Counted from the first letter of the stretch, positions 25,186-33,832 are shown. The stretch: DNA of 48,575 bases from Holophagaceae bacterium (GCA_025363715.1 JANYLR010000039.1:1-48575); one strand, 5' to 3'. Notes: generated by a model from the sequence alone, not told the origin. A program made the numbers and translations.

Positions 25186-26091
25186 ATGGCCCGCCCCCCT
25201 GTCCTTCCCGGCCCCCGCCCCGACTGGCTGAAGATCCGCATTCCCGCGCCGGAGGTCGTGGCCGAGGTGGAAAGCCTCATCCGGGAACAGCGGCTAGTGA
25301 CGGTCTGCGAGGAGGCCCGCTGCCCCAACCTGCATGAATGCTGGGGCGTCCACCGGACTGCAACCTTCATGCTCATGGGGGACATCTGCACCCGGCACTG
25401 CGGGTTCTGCAATGTGGGCAAGGGCCGCCCCGGGGAGTTGGACCCCCAGGAACCCCAGCGGGTGGCCGAGGCGGTGGCGCGCCTGGGGTTGAAGTTCGCC
25501 GTGGTCACCTCCGTGAACCGCGACGATCTGGACGATGGCGGCTCCGCTCATTTCGCGGCGACCATCCAGTGGATCAGGACCCTCTCCCCCCATTGCGGGA
25601 TCGAAGTCTTGATTCCGGATTTCAGGGGTAGCGCGACGGCACTCCATACCGTGCTGGAAGCCCGCCCCGACGTCCTCAACCACAATGTGGAGACCGTGCC
25701 GCACCTGTACCGGCGGGTGCGGCCCGACGCCGACTACGAACAGAGCCTGGCGCTCCTGCAAAGCGCGGCGACCTGGCGTGATGCCCACTCGCCGTCGATG
25801 CGCGTCAAGAGCGGCATCATGGTGGGCCTGGGGGAAACGCCGGAGCAGGTGCTGGAACTGATGGCCGACTGGCGTCGGCGCCGGGTGGACATCGCCACCA
25901 TCGGGCAGTACCTGCCACCTTCAGAAGTGCACCTGCCGCTGCAACGCTTCGTAGAACCCACAGAGTTCGACATGTACGCCCGGAAAGGGCTCGAGATGGG
26001 CTTCCAGCGGGTGGAATCAGCGCCCCTGGTGCGCTCGAGCTACCACGCTGGACATGATTTCGGGGGCCGAAGCCCCCGAAACCCGGAGTGA
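25186..26091 (+). CDS. lipA: Lipoyl synthase (radical SAM)
   Basis: A 301-residue enzyme that inserts two sulfurs into protein-bound octanoyl groups. The auxiliary-cluster motif C-x4-C-x5-C (C-E-E-A-R-C-P-N-L-H-E-C) precedes the radical-SAM motif C-x3-C-x2-C (C-T-R-H-C-G-F-C), and the sulfur-donor cluster ligand motif R-S-S-Y is present near the C-terminus. The start at 25186 has GGAGG immediately upstream; the frame opens far earlier (24919) through a repeat element and was trimmed. The last nine codons after R-S-S-Y-H-A-G-H-D lie in a perfect hairpin that looks like a terminator for the opposite strand. lipB is not adjacent. Confidence 0.95.
   Translation: MARPPVLPGPRPDWLKIRIPAPEVVAEVESLIREQRLVTVCEEARCPNLHECWGVHRTATFMLMGDICTRHCGFCNVGKGRPGELDPQEPQRVAEAVARLGLKFAVVTSVNRDDLDDGGSAHFAATIQWIRTLSPHCGIEVLIPDFRGSATALHTVLEARPDVLNHNVETVPHLYRRVRPDADYEQSLALLQSAATWRDAHSPSMRVKSGIMVGLGETPEQVLELMADWRRRRVDIATIGQYLPPSEVHLPLQRFVEPTEFDMYARKGLEMGFQRVESAPLVRSSYHAGHDFGGRSPRNPE
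26058..26081 (-). terminator. Intrinsic-terminator hairpin inside the 3' end of lipA
   Basis: A perfect 10-bp stem (26058-26067 with 26072-26081) whose loop is UUCG when read on the minus strand. It lies 18 nt downstream of the response-regulator stop, with little U-tract after it. I take it to be the terminator of the redox-module operon. It is embedded in the final codons of lipA, so it is also transcribed with lipA. Confidence 0.6.
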
Positions 26092-26098
26092 TCGTTTC

Positions 26099-27220
26099 CT
26101 AGACCTTGGTAGTTTCGCCGGTGGCCAGGAACTCCTTCTGGAAGGCTGTCCAGTCCAGCGGCCCGGCGGCATCGGGACCATTCGAAGTCCGGAGGCGGGC
26201 GATCTCCTCCTGGTACCAGTCGATCACAGGCTTGCCGATCTTCATCGAAGTCAGTTCCGATGCCAGGTCGCTGGGGGTCATCAGGCAGACCCAGCCACGG
26301 TCGTAGGGACTGCGAGTGAGCTCGCCGGGGTCGCTCTTGAGGCCGGCATTGTCATGTTCGATGCGCCCCGAGAGGGGGGCCAGCACCTGGACGGTGCCGG
26401 TGGCCCCCTTCAGGGTGAAGAGCGGCTCACCCTGGCGGAAGGACTTGCCCCGTTCGGGAAGCCCCACTTCCTTGATGGTCCCCAGGGCCTTCCGCATGAA
26501 GTCATCGATGCCGATGCGGACCTGGCCTTCGGGCTCGATCCGTACCCAGGCATGGCCGGAGGAGATGAAGGAACCGCCGGGCACGCAGAACTCTGAAGCC
26601 GGCACCACGTCCGCCATCTCCGGGGAGACCACTCGCACGGTGGGGCGCTGTGCTGCCTGGATGCGCGCCTCTCGCTTGATGACGAGCTTCTTCGCGAAGT
26701 CACCAAGCTCATCGGCGGTGAAGGGCTTCTGGATGTACTCGCAGGCGCCCTGCTGCAGGGTCTGGACCGCGGTTTCGATGCTGCCGTAGCCGGTGATGAC
26801 GACCACGTCCACATCAGGTCGCAGATGCTTCACGCCCTTCACCACGTCGACACCGTCCATGTCGGGCATCTTGAGATCCGTGAAGACGAAATCGTAGTCC
26901 CGGCGCTGCACCAGACCCAGGGCCTCGGGGCCGTGTTCCACGGTGTCGACGCTGAAGCCCTCCAGCACCAGGATCCGGCGGAAGGAATCCAACACCACGG
27001 ATTCATCATCCACGGCAAGGATGCGGGCTTTGGGGTTGGGCACCTCGACCCGCTTGAGGCTCTTGGCCTCGTGGGTGAAGTCCAGCCGAATCGAAGTATT
27101 CAGGACGGCCTCGCGGTCCTGGCGAGCCTTGCTGTCGCGCATCCGGCGAAGGGTCGTCCGTACCAGGAAGTCGATGCCAACGAAGGCCACGAACATGAGG
27201 ATGATCAGAACGGCGGTCAT
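26099..27220 (-). CDS. Membrane-anchored response regulator fused to a GcvH-like domain
   Basis: A 373-residue protein with an unusual domain order. Residues 2-22 form a membrane helix followed by a basic stretch. Residues 65-185 are a receiver domain, with acidic pocket D71-D72, phosphoacceptor D115 (F-T-D-L-K-M-P-D), T143-G region and K155 (Q-K-P-F). Residues about 205-340 resemble glycine-cleavage H protein (G-H-A-W-V-R-I-E-P-E-G-Q-V-R-I-G-I-D-D-F, then A-P-L-S-G and P-Y-D-R-G-W). The lipoyl lysine is not at its usual place: K281 is 11 residues before the Pro of A-P-L-S-G, where the family has 8. No DNA-binding or enzymatic output domain is present. It starts 9 nt after the kinase stop and is presumably its partner. 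Confidence 0.85.
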   Translation of the reverse strand: MTAVLIILMFVAFVGIDFLVRTTLRRMRDSKARQDREAVLNTSIRLDFTHEAKSLKRVEVPNPKARILAVDDESVVLDSFRRILVLEGFSVDTVEHGPEALGLVQRRDYDFVFTDLKMPDMDGVDVVKGVKHLRPDVDVVVITGYGSIETAVQTLQQGACEYIQKPFTADELGDFAKKLVIKREARIQAAQRPTVRVVSPEMADVVPASEFCVPGGSFISSGHAWVRIEPEGQVRIGIDDFMRKALGTIKEVGLPERGKSFRQGEPLFTLKGATGTVQVLAPLSGRIEHDNAGLKSDPGELTRSPYDRGWVCLMTPSDLASELTSMKIGKPVIDWYQEEIARLRTSNGPDAAGPLDWTAFQKEFLATGETTKV

Positions 27221-27229
27221 GGTGACCTC

Positions 27230-28756
27230 CTAGGTGAGTGTTGGAAGATTCAATGCGCTGGATTCAGTATCTGCCGCAATCGGTAGTCGGAGGGTGAAAC
27301 CGGTGCCGTGCCCGAGCTCGCTTTGCACCTCCAGCGAGCCGCCATGGGCCTCGGCAATACCCCAGCTGACCGCCAGCCCGAGTCCGGTCCCGTGGTTGCC
27401 CTTGGTGGTGAAGAAGGGTTCGAAGATCCGGGGCAGGTCCTCGGCGGCAATTCCGCGCCCGCTGTCCTCTACCAGGATCTCGATGGAGGCGCCGGGTCCA
27501 GGACGCGTCATCATGCGGATGTTGCCACCCTCGCTCCCGATGGCGTCCGCCGCGTTCAGCAGCAGATTGACCACCACCTGCTGGATCTGGTTTCCGTCCG
27601 CATGAACAGTGGCCAGGTTCGGATCCAGGTTCAAGGACAGGTCGACCTTCTGCAGTGACAACTGGGTCATCACCACGGATACAGCCCGGCGTACCACTTC
27701 ATTGAGGTCCGTGGGTTTGCGCGCCGGGGCCGCAGGCCGGGCGAAGTCCAGGAGGCCCCGGATGATGCCGCGGCACCGGACGGTTTCGCGCACGATCACG
27801 TCCAGGTCTTCACAGGCGGAGGCGTCATGATCCATCCGCTTCCGCAGCAAAGAGGCATAACTCAAGACTCCAGTCAGCGGGTTGTTGATCTCGTGGGCCA
27901 CCCCGGCGGCCAGGCGACCCACCGAGGCCAGCTTGTCCGCCTGGGCCAGCTGGTTCTGGGTGTCGGCGAGATTCCTGATCATGTCGTTGAAGGCCTTGGC
28001 CAGTTCGCCCAGCTCGTGCCGGTCTGTGACAGGGATGGTCGCCGTGAGATCCCCCGCGCTGACGCGCCGGGTGCCTTCCACCAGCGCGGCCACGGGACGG
28101 GACACCAGGCGGCGGTTGAGCCACCAGAGCATGAAGCTGCCCCCCAGGATGGCCAGGATAGCTGAGCCCGTGATCACTCGCCGGCTGTGGGCGATTTCCT
28201 GGTCGACTTCAGCCAGGGAGACGTTCACGTCCAGCACGCCCAGGAGGCTCTGCTTGGAGCCGTGGGCATGACAGGAGGCCGTGGAGCAGGAAGGTTCGTT
28301 CGGGATGGGGTTGATGACACCCAGGACACGGGTGCCATCCGCGGCGCGGAACGTGCGGGCCCGGGCCTGGATGCCCAATTTCTCAAGCGGACGCCCCTCG
28401 GCATGGCAGGCGTAGCAGGCCTCGCCCTTGGGATCGAGGCTGGTGCCAATCTCCTCGCTGGCGGAGGAGAACATGATCCGCCCCTCCTTGTTGAAGACCC
28501 GGACCTTGCGGATGCCCTCTTCCTGCAACCCGCCCACGGCCCGGATCTGCCGGTGGAGGTTGTCCCGCCGGTTCTCGAGCATATCGAAATGCGTGGCGCT
28601 CTTGATGGTCTCGCTTAGCTGGTCGGCGCTGCGGGTGCGCTCGGACAGTAGCTGGGCGGTTTGAGACCTCAGGATCACGAAGGCCATGCAGCCGATCACC
28701 GTCGCCGTGGCAAGACCGGCGCCGAGAATCAGACGTGTGCCGATGCGGGTGCGCAT
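27230..28756 (-). CDS. Sensor histidine kinase with periplasmic c-type heme motifs
   Basis: A 508-residue kinase. Helices at about 8-30 and 194-213 flank a periplasmic domain (31-193) that carries C114-Y-A-C-H118, a classical c-heme motif, and C157-S-T-A-S-C-H163, a CX4CH variant. A HAMP domain follows (about 214-266). The HisKA box is G-R-L-A-A-G-V-A-H-E-I-N-N-P-L with H288 as phosphoacceptor. The ATPase has the N box (N-L-L-L-N-A-A-D-A), D-S-G-R-G-I, F-E-P-F-F-T-T-K and G-T-G-L-G-L. It is the third gene of the module, 3 nt after the NrfD-like gene. I infer that it senses redox state or a small ligand through heme(s). Confidence 0.92.
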   Translation of the reverse strand: MRTRIGTRLILGAGLATATVIGCMAFVILRSQTAQLLSERTRSADQLSETIKSATHFDMLENRRDNLHRQIRAVGGLQEEGIRKVRVFNKEGRIMFSSASEEIGTSLDPKGEACYACHAEGRPLEKLGIQARARTFRAADGTRVLGVINPIPNEPSCSTASCHAHGSKQSLLGVLDVNVSLAEVDQEIAHSRRVITGSAILAILGGSFMLWWLNRRLVSRPVAALVEGTRRVSAGDLTATIPVTDRHELGELAKAFNDMIRNLADTQNQLAQADKLASVGRLAAGVAHEINNPLTGVLSYASLLRKRMDHDASACEDLDVIVRETVRCRGIIRGLLDFARPAAPARKPTDLNEVVRRAVSVVMTQLSLQKVDLSLNLDPNLATVHADGNQIQQVVVNLLLNAADAIGSEGGNIRMMTRPGPGASIEILVEDSGRGIAAEDLPRIFEPFFTTKGNHGTGLGLAVSWGIAEAHGGSLEVQSELGHGTGFTLRLPIAADTESSALNLPTLT

Positions 28757-28759
28757 GGC

Positions 28760-29926
28760 TCAGGCTCCTAGTTCCGACTCCTTGGAGGGGGCCCCCTGGC
28801 CTTCCGGGAAGATGGGGAAGGTACGCACAGCGAAGGCGAAGACGGCCATGCCGGTGGCGACCAGGCCGACGGAAACGATGATCTCCATGCCCGAAGGCAG
28901 GTACCGGGTCCCGGAGGCGGCTTCCATGCCGGTGATGCTGATGTTGAGGCGGTTCATGACGAAACCCAGCACTGCCATGAAAGCGCCTCCCACCAGCCAG
29001 TCCGGGTTGCTGCGCAGCTTGCGGATCGACATCAGGGCCACCGGAAGGATGACGCCCAAGGTGAACTCCAGGAGGAACATCTTTCCCTCGTAACCGAACT
29101 CCAGAATGCTCCCGAAGGCATGGTTGCGCCGGATGGCCTGCAGGCGCATCAGCCCGTAGATGCCCAGGGCGACCACCATGCCGCGGGCCAGGGGCTCCAG
29201 CAGGTCCATCTCAAGATGGCGATGGAAGGCCCGTCCACTGAGGTAGGACTCCAGGATCACCATCCCGATCCCCGCGCCGATGGCGGAGATGTAGAAGTGC
29301 AGGGGCAGCATGGGGGAGTACCAGAGCGGGTGGAGCTTGCTGGGCACGATCAGGTACAGGGATCCCAGCGAGGACTGGTGCAGAGTCGAGAGGATCACGC
29401 CCAGGATGACCAAGGGCGTGATGAGGCGGTGGATGAGCCGGGCAGGCGCGTGGAATCCGAAGTATTCGAGCACCACCGGGGAGAACTCCACCGCCAGAAC
29501 GGTGGTGTAGAGCATGACGCACCAGGCCACTTCGAACATGACGGAGTGGGGGTTCCAGTAAACGATGGCGTGCCAGATGCGCCACGGCTGGCCAAGGTCC
29601 AGCAGCAGCGCCACGATCACGAAGGCATATCCAAGGAAGCCAGTAAGGATCGTGGGCCGCACGATGGGTTCGAACTTCTTGAGATTGAAGAGGTGTACGA
29701 CGGCGGTCAGGGTGAAGGCGCCGGCCGCCAGGCCTACGCCGCAGAGCAGGTCAAACCCGATCCAGAGGCCCCACGGGAACTGATCGCTGAGGTTGGTGAC
29801 CGCGCCCAAGCCCTTGGTGAAGCGGATCACCGTCACCGTGCAGAAGGCCAGAAAGAGGAGGGCGGCGACGATGGTCCAGAAGCCGGGCCGGAAGCGGCGT
29901 GAAGTCAGTGTGGCGGCGGTGCTCAT
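28760..29926 (-). CDS. NrfD/HybB-family integral membrane quinone-interacting subunit
   Basis: A 388-residue protein with about ten hydrophobic helices spread over its length. The N-terminal part shows the HybB-like W-G-L-W-I-G-F-D-L-L-C-G-V-G-L-A-A-G, then L-D-L-G-Q-P-W-R-I-W-H and the H-Q-S-S-L-G-S-L region, which are conserved in the hydrogenase-2 b-type subunit and in polysulfide-reductase-like NrfD proteins. Known role of the family: passing electrons between quinone and an extracytoplasmic iron-sulfur subunit, without heme. Its ATG overlaps the ferredoxin stop as ATGA. No oxidoreductase catalytic gene is present. Confidence 0.92.
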   Translation of the reverse strand: MSTAATLTSRRFRPGFWTIVAALLFLAFCTVTVIRFTKGLGAVTNLSDQFPWGLWIGFDLLCGVGLAAGAFTLTAVVHLFNLKKFEPIVRPTILTGFLGYAFVIVALLLDLGQPWRIWHAIVYWNPHSVMFEVAWCVMLYTTVLAVEFSPVVLEYFGFHAPARLIHRLITPLVILGVILSTLHQSSLGSLYLIVPSKLHPLWYSPMLPLHFYISAIGAGIGMVILESYLSGRAFHRHLEMDLLEPLARGMVVALGIYGLMRLQAIRRNHAFGSILEFGYEGKMFLLEFTLGVILPVALMSIRKLRSNPDWLVGGAFMAVLGFVMNRLNISITGMEAASGTRYLPSGMEIIVSVGLVATGMAVFAFAVRTFPIFPEGQGAPSKESELGA

Positions 29927-30675
29927 GACCGATCCTCCCGTCCGTTGTCATGGTTGGCGGTATCTGCCACACGCTCGCGCCGGGCCGTGATCCAGTGGAT
30001 CCCGTAGAGGAAGACGCCCCAGACCCCGACGAAATCCGGGATGTTGGAGAGCACCTGCCAGGTGCGCATGGCGGGCGGTTCCGCGGGAAGGTTGGACTTC
30101 AGTCCCAGCTTTTCGAAGGGCACATTGGAAATCATCATGACGGAGGTTCCGCCGGCCTCCGTGAGCCCGTAGATCTGGTTCACATAGGCACCGGGCTTGG
30201 AACGCAGGCGGGTGCGGGCCTCCCAGATTAGGTCCTCCTTCTTGCCGAAGGTGGTGGCCTCCACGGGGCAGGCCGTGGCACAGGCGGTGGCCAGGCCTTC
30301 CTTCAGCCGACCGGCGCAGAGGATGCACTTGCCGACGATGGGCACAGCGCTATCCCACTGGTATTTCGGGATCTCGAAGGGGCAGGCCATCATGCAGTAG
30401 CGGCAGCCCATGCAGCGCTTGGCGTCGTAGACCACCGGACCCTCGGCGGTCTTGACGAGGGCGGCCACGGGGCAGACTGAGGCGCAGGTGGGCACTTCGC
30501 AGTGCATGCATAGGCGGCGGATGTTGGTGCCTTCCTTCTCCTTGACCGTGGTCCAGGTATAGGCCGTCAGCACCTCCTCTACCTTTCCCGGCAGCTTGTT
30601 CTGCTCCTTGCATGCGGAGCTGCAGGCGCCGCATCCGATGCAGCGCGTCGCGTCGAAGAGAAGGCCCATGCCCAT
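29923..30675 (-). CDS. HybA/DmsB-like four-cluster ferredoxin with C-terminal membrane helix
   Basis: A 250-residue iron-sulfur protein with 16 cysteines in four groups: C-I-G-C-G-A-C-S-S-A-C (about 11-21), C-M-H-C-E-V-P-T-C-A-S-V-C-P, C-M-G-C-R-Y-C-M-M-A-C-P, and C-I-L-C...C-A-T-A-C-P. This fits four [4Fe-4S] clusters. A hydrophobic segment (about 213-233, V-G-V-W-G-V-F-L-Y-G-I-H-W) can anchor the C-terminus, as in HybA. Unlike E. coli HybA there is no twin-arginine signal at the N-terminus, even if translation began at the upstream ATG at 30744. The start at 30675 has AGGAG 6 nt upstream. The first gene of the module. Confidence 0.9.
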   Translation of the reverse strand: MGMGLLFDATRCIGCGACSSACKEQNKLPGKVEEVLTAYTWTTVKEKEGTNIRRLCMHCEVPTCASVCPVAALVKTAEGPVVYDAKRCMGCRYCMMACPFEIPKYQWDSAVPIVGKCILCAGRLKEGLATACATACPVEATTFGKKEDLIWEARTRLRSKPGAYVNQIYGLTEAGGTSVMMISNVPFEKLGLKSNLPAEPPAMRTWQVLSNIPDFVGVWGVFLYGIHWITARRERVADTANHDNGREDRS

Positions 30676-31110
30676 GGGTGCTCCTGCTTTCTCAATCGCC
30701 CCGAGGGGAAATTCCCAGGGGTTCGGCTGGAAGCATGCGCCCAAGAATAAGTATAGTCAACCGCCTGGTAGCAAATAAAACCGATATTGTTGTCATTATT
30801 AATACAAACCCCCAAGAGGTGGAATTCTCCATGGACCACAAGGGGGTTTTTGCCTGCTCAAATACCAGACTTTAAGGTGTGAAATGGTTTTATGCCTGGC
30901 TATTTCCTACAGAGTAAATTCCCGCATGAGGAAAAAGCGGGCGTGTGGCCCTTGCCACTTCGCCTTCGAGTCGGGCCTCACTTTCACTTTTTTGCCTACT
31001 AGTGCAAGCGAAGGCAGGCATGGATTCCCGTCGGTAGGGGCCGCTAAGGTGTAGGGCTACCGAGGTTCTATTCCGGACCCTCTCAACGATTTCCCTGCAG
31101 ACCCGAACCT
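30676..31110. other. Gene-free spacer upstream of the redox module
   Basis: A 435-bp spacer with a low-GC zone from about 30740 to 30900. It contains a candidate promoter (30750-30778), a CCCCC/GGGGG inverted repeat around 30808-30846 with a 30-nt loop, CCCGC/GCGGG at about 30921-30941 and GTGGC/GCCAC at about 30945-30960. No open frame in it has a plausible start and coding content. The low GC and repeated hairpins suggest a regulatory region for the HybA-like operon. Confidence 0.6.
30750..30778 (-). promoter_or_regulatory. Candidate sigma70-type promoter of the redox module
   Basis: On the minus strand a TATACT -10 (30750-30755) lies 17 bp from TTATTT (30773-30778), a weak -35. Transcription would start near 30743, about 68 nt before the ferredoxin ATG. 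The -10 is good and the -35 poor, as expected for an activated promoter. Confidence 0.35.
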
Positions 31111-31617
31111 TCACATCCCGGTTTCATCGGCGCTGGGTCCATAGATGGCGGGCAGAGGAACGTCGTTCATCCGCAGGTAAACCTCCAACTGTCCCCGGTG
31201 GTGAATGAGGTGGTTCAACACAAAGGTCCTCAGGACCACGCCCCGAGGCAGGGTGAAGAAGATCTGCTCCCCTGCGCGCAGGGACCAGGGCAAGGTGAAG
31301 GTCGCCTCCTGGGCGCCCCCCAGGGCCGCCCTCGCCCCGTTCAGCATGCCATCGAAGAGGGCCAGGAGCTCCGCCCGGCTGGCCACGGGCTTGGGGTTCG
31401 GCGGGGCCGAGGGAGAGGCCATATCCAGTTCCGGCAGCTGCAGGGTGGGCGCGGTCCAGGCTCCGATCCCGGCCACATGGGTGGCCAGTTCCGCCAGGGT
31501 CCAGGACTTGGAATGCGGCCGCCAGGTCAGCCGGTCCTCCGGCACCCGTTCCAGCACTTTCCGGGTACGGGCCATCTCCTGATCGAATTCCGGAAGCCAG
31601 TCTGCGCCGCTCGCCAT
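31111..31617 (-). CDS. DinB-family metal-dependent protein
   Basis: A 168-residue four-helix-bundle protein of the DinB/YfiT-like family. The metal-ligand histidines can be seen: one in L-A-T-H-V-A-G (about residue 48) and two in L-N-H-L-I-H-H-R-G-Q near residue 135, the standard H...H-x3-H arrangement with the H-H-R-G-Q signature. AAGGAGG precedes the ATG at 31617 with good spacing; the frame continues upstream to 31746 only across a terminator. The family includes thiol-transferase-like enzymes and stress-induced proteins; the reaction here is not predictable. Confidence 0.9.
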   Translation of the reverse strand: MASGADWLPEFDQEMARTRKVLERVPEDRLTWRPHSKSWTLAELATHVAGIGAWTAPTLQLPELDMASPSAPPNPKPVASRAELLALFDGMLNGARAALGGAQEATFTLPWSLRAGEQIFFTLPRGVVLRTFVLNHLIHHRGQLEVYLRMNDVPLPAIYGPSADETGM

Positions 31618-31704
31618 GTCGTCCTCCTTGGAACCTGGCGGAATCCTACCTGACTTCGCTCCCTTGGCAAGTCGGTGCGGCATCCGCAAAGCGGATTTCG
31701 TCAA

Positions 31705-31736
31705 CGAAAACGCCCCGCGTCCGCGGGGCGTTTTCG
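31705..31736. terminator. Strong bidirectional intrinsic terminator
   Basis: A perfect 14-bp stem (31705-31718 with 31723-31736, loop GTCC) flanked by A and T tracts inside the stem ends. It lies 35 nt past the stop of the groEL remnant on the minus strand and upstream of the DinB gene. Its sequence differs from the terminator of the intact groEL, which suggests it belonged to the lost second copy. Confidence 0.85.
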
Positions 31737-31770
31737 CAACCGTCAACTGTGTGCTGAAGGCTGTTGTTCC

Positions 31771-31943
31771 TTAATACATGTCTTCCATGCCGCCGGGACC
31801 ACCCGCAGGGGCGGACTTGGGCTCGGGGATCTCGGTGATGATGGCCTCGGTGGTCAACATCATGGAAGCTACGGAAGCGGCGTTCCGCAGGGAGGACTTG
31901 ACCACCTTGGCGGGATCAACCACGCCGAAGGCCACCATGTCGC
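31771..31943 (-). pseudogene. 3' remnant of a second groEL gene
   Basis: 173 bp align with the last 182 bp of the intact groEL (32111-32292). The differences are a 9-bp in-frame deletion (removing G-M-G from the G-G-M-G-G-M tail) and six substitutions. Four substitutions are synonymous third-position changes and the other two fall in one codon (Ala to Ser). The remnant keeps a TAA stop and the E-D-M-Y terminus but has no start, as it is cut off at 31943 next to a palindromic element. The pattern of change suggests descent from a formerly functional paralogue or allele, not a fresh tandem copy. Confidence 0.85.
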
Positions 31944-31945
31944 GA

Positions 31946-32000
31946 CCAAGTGGGTCGCGCAGCAGGCTCCAGTGGAGCCTGCGAAGCGGGGACCCACTGG
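31946..32000. repeat. Nested palindromic element between the groEL remnant and groEL
   Basis: Three nested pairings share one axis: AGTGGGTC/GACCCACT (31949-31956 with 31991-31998), CGC/GCG (31958-31960 with 31986-31988), and GCAGGCTCC/GGAGCCTGC (31962-31970 with 31974-31982, loop AGT). In total 20 base pairs form one arm. It starts 3 nt after the remnant breaks off. The shape is that of a REP-type or recombination-associated palindrome; no transposase is nearby. Confidence 0.75.
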
Positions 32001-32061
32001 CAGCGAATCACGCCGGGATTGAATCGACTCGCTGACCCCGCAATCCGTGTCGATGAGCGGA

Positions 32062-32089
32062 AAAGGGCCCCGCAACTGCGGGGCCCTTT
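32062..32089 (-). terminator. Intrinsic terminator of groEL
   Basis: A perfect 12-bp stem (32062-32073 with 32078-32089) with loop AACT. On the minus strand it is followed by a TTTT run and lies 22 nt after the groEL stop. A good Rho-independent terminator for the groESL operon. Confidence 0.88.
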
Positions 32090-32110
32090 GGTGACAGCAA
32101 GTGCTACTGA

Positions 32111-33748
<1,638 letters not shown>

Positions 33749-33778
33749 CTATGTATTTAAAAGGGATAAGCCAGGAAG

Positions 33779-33832
33779 ACCACGAAGGCACACGAGAAGG
33801 ATCTTCTTCGTGGTAATGGATCTTCGCGGTGG
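33779..33832. repeat. Iterated inverted repeat, CACGAAG-type units, between groES and groEL
   Basis: ACCACGAAG (33779-33787) pairs with CTTCGTGGT (33806-33814). Further degenerate units (CACACGAGAAGG and CTTCGCGGTGG) extend each side with roughly 10-bp spacing. It sits in the 97-bp space between groES and groEL and would fold in the operon mRNA. It has the same layout as the repeats at 24928, 36153 and 37780, but a different unit. Confidence 0.65.
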
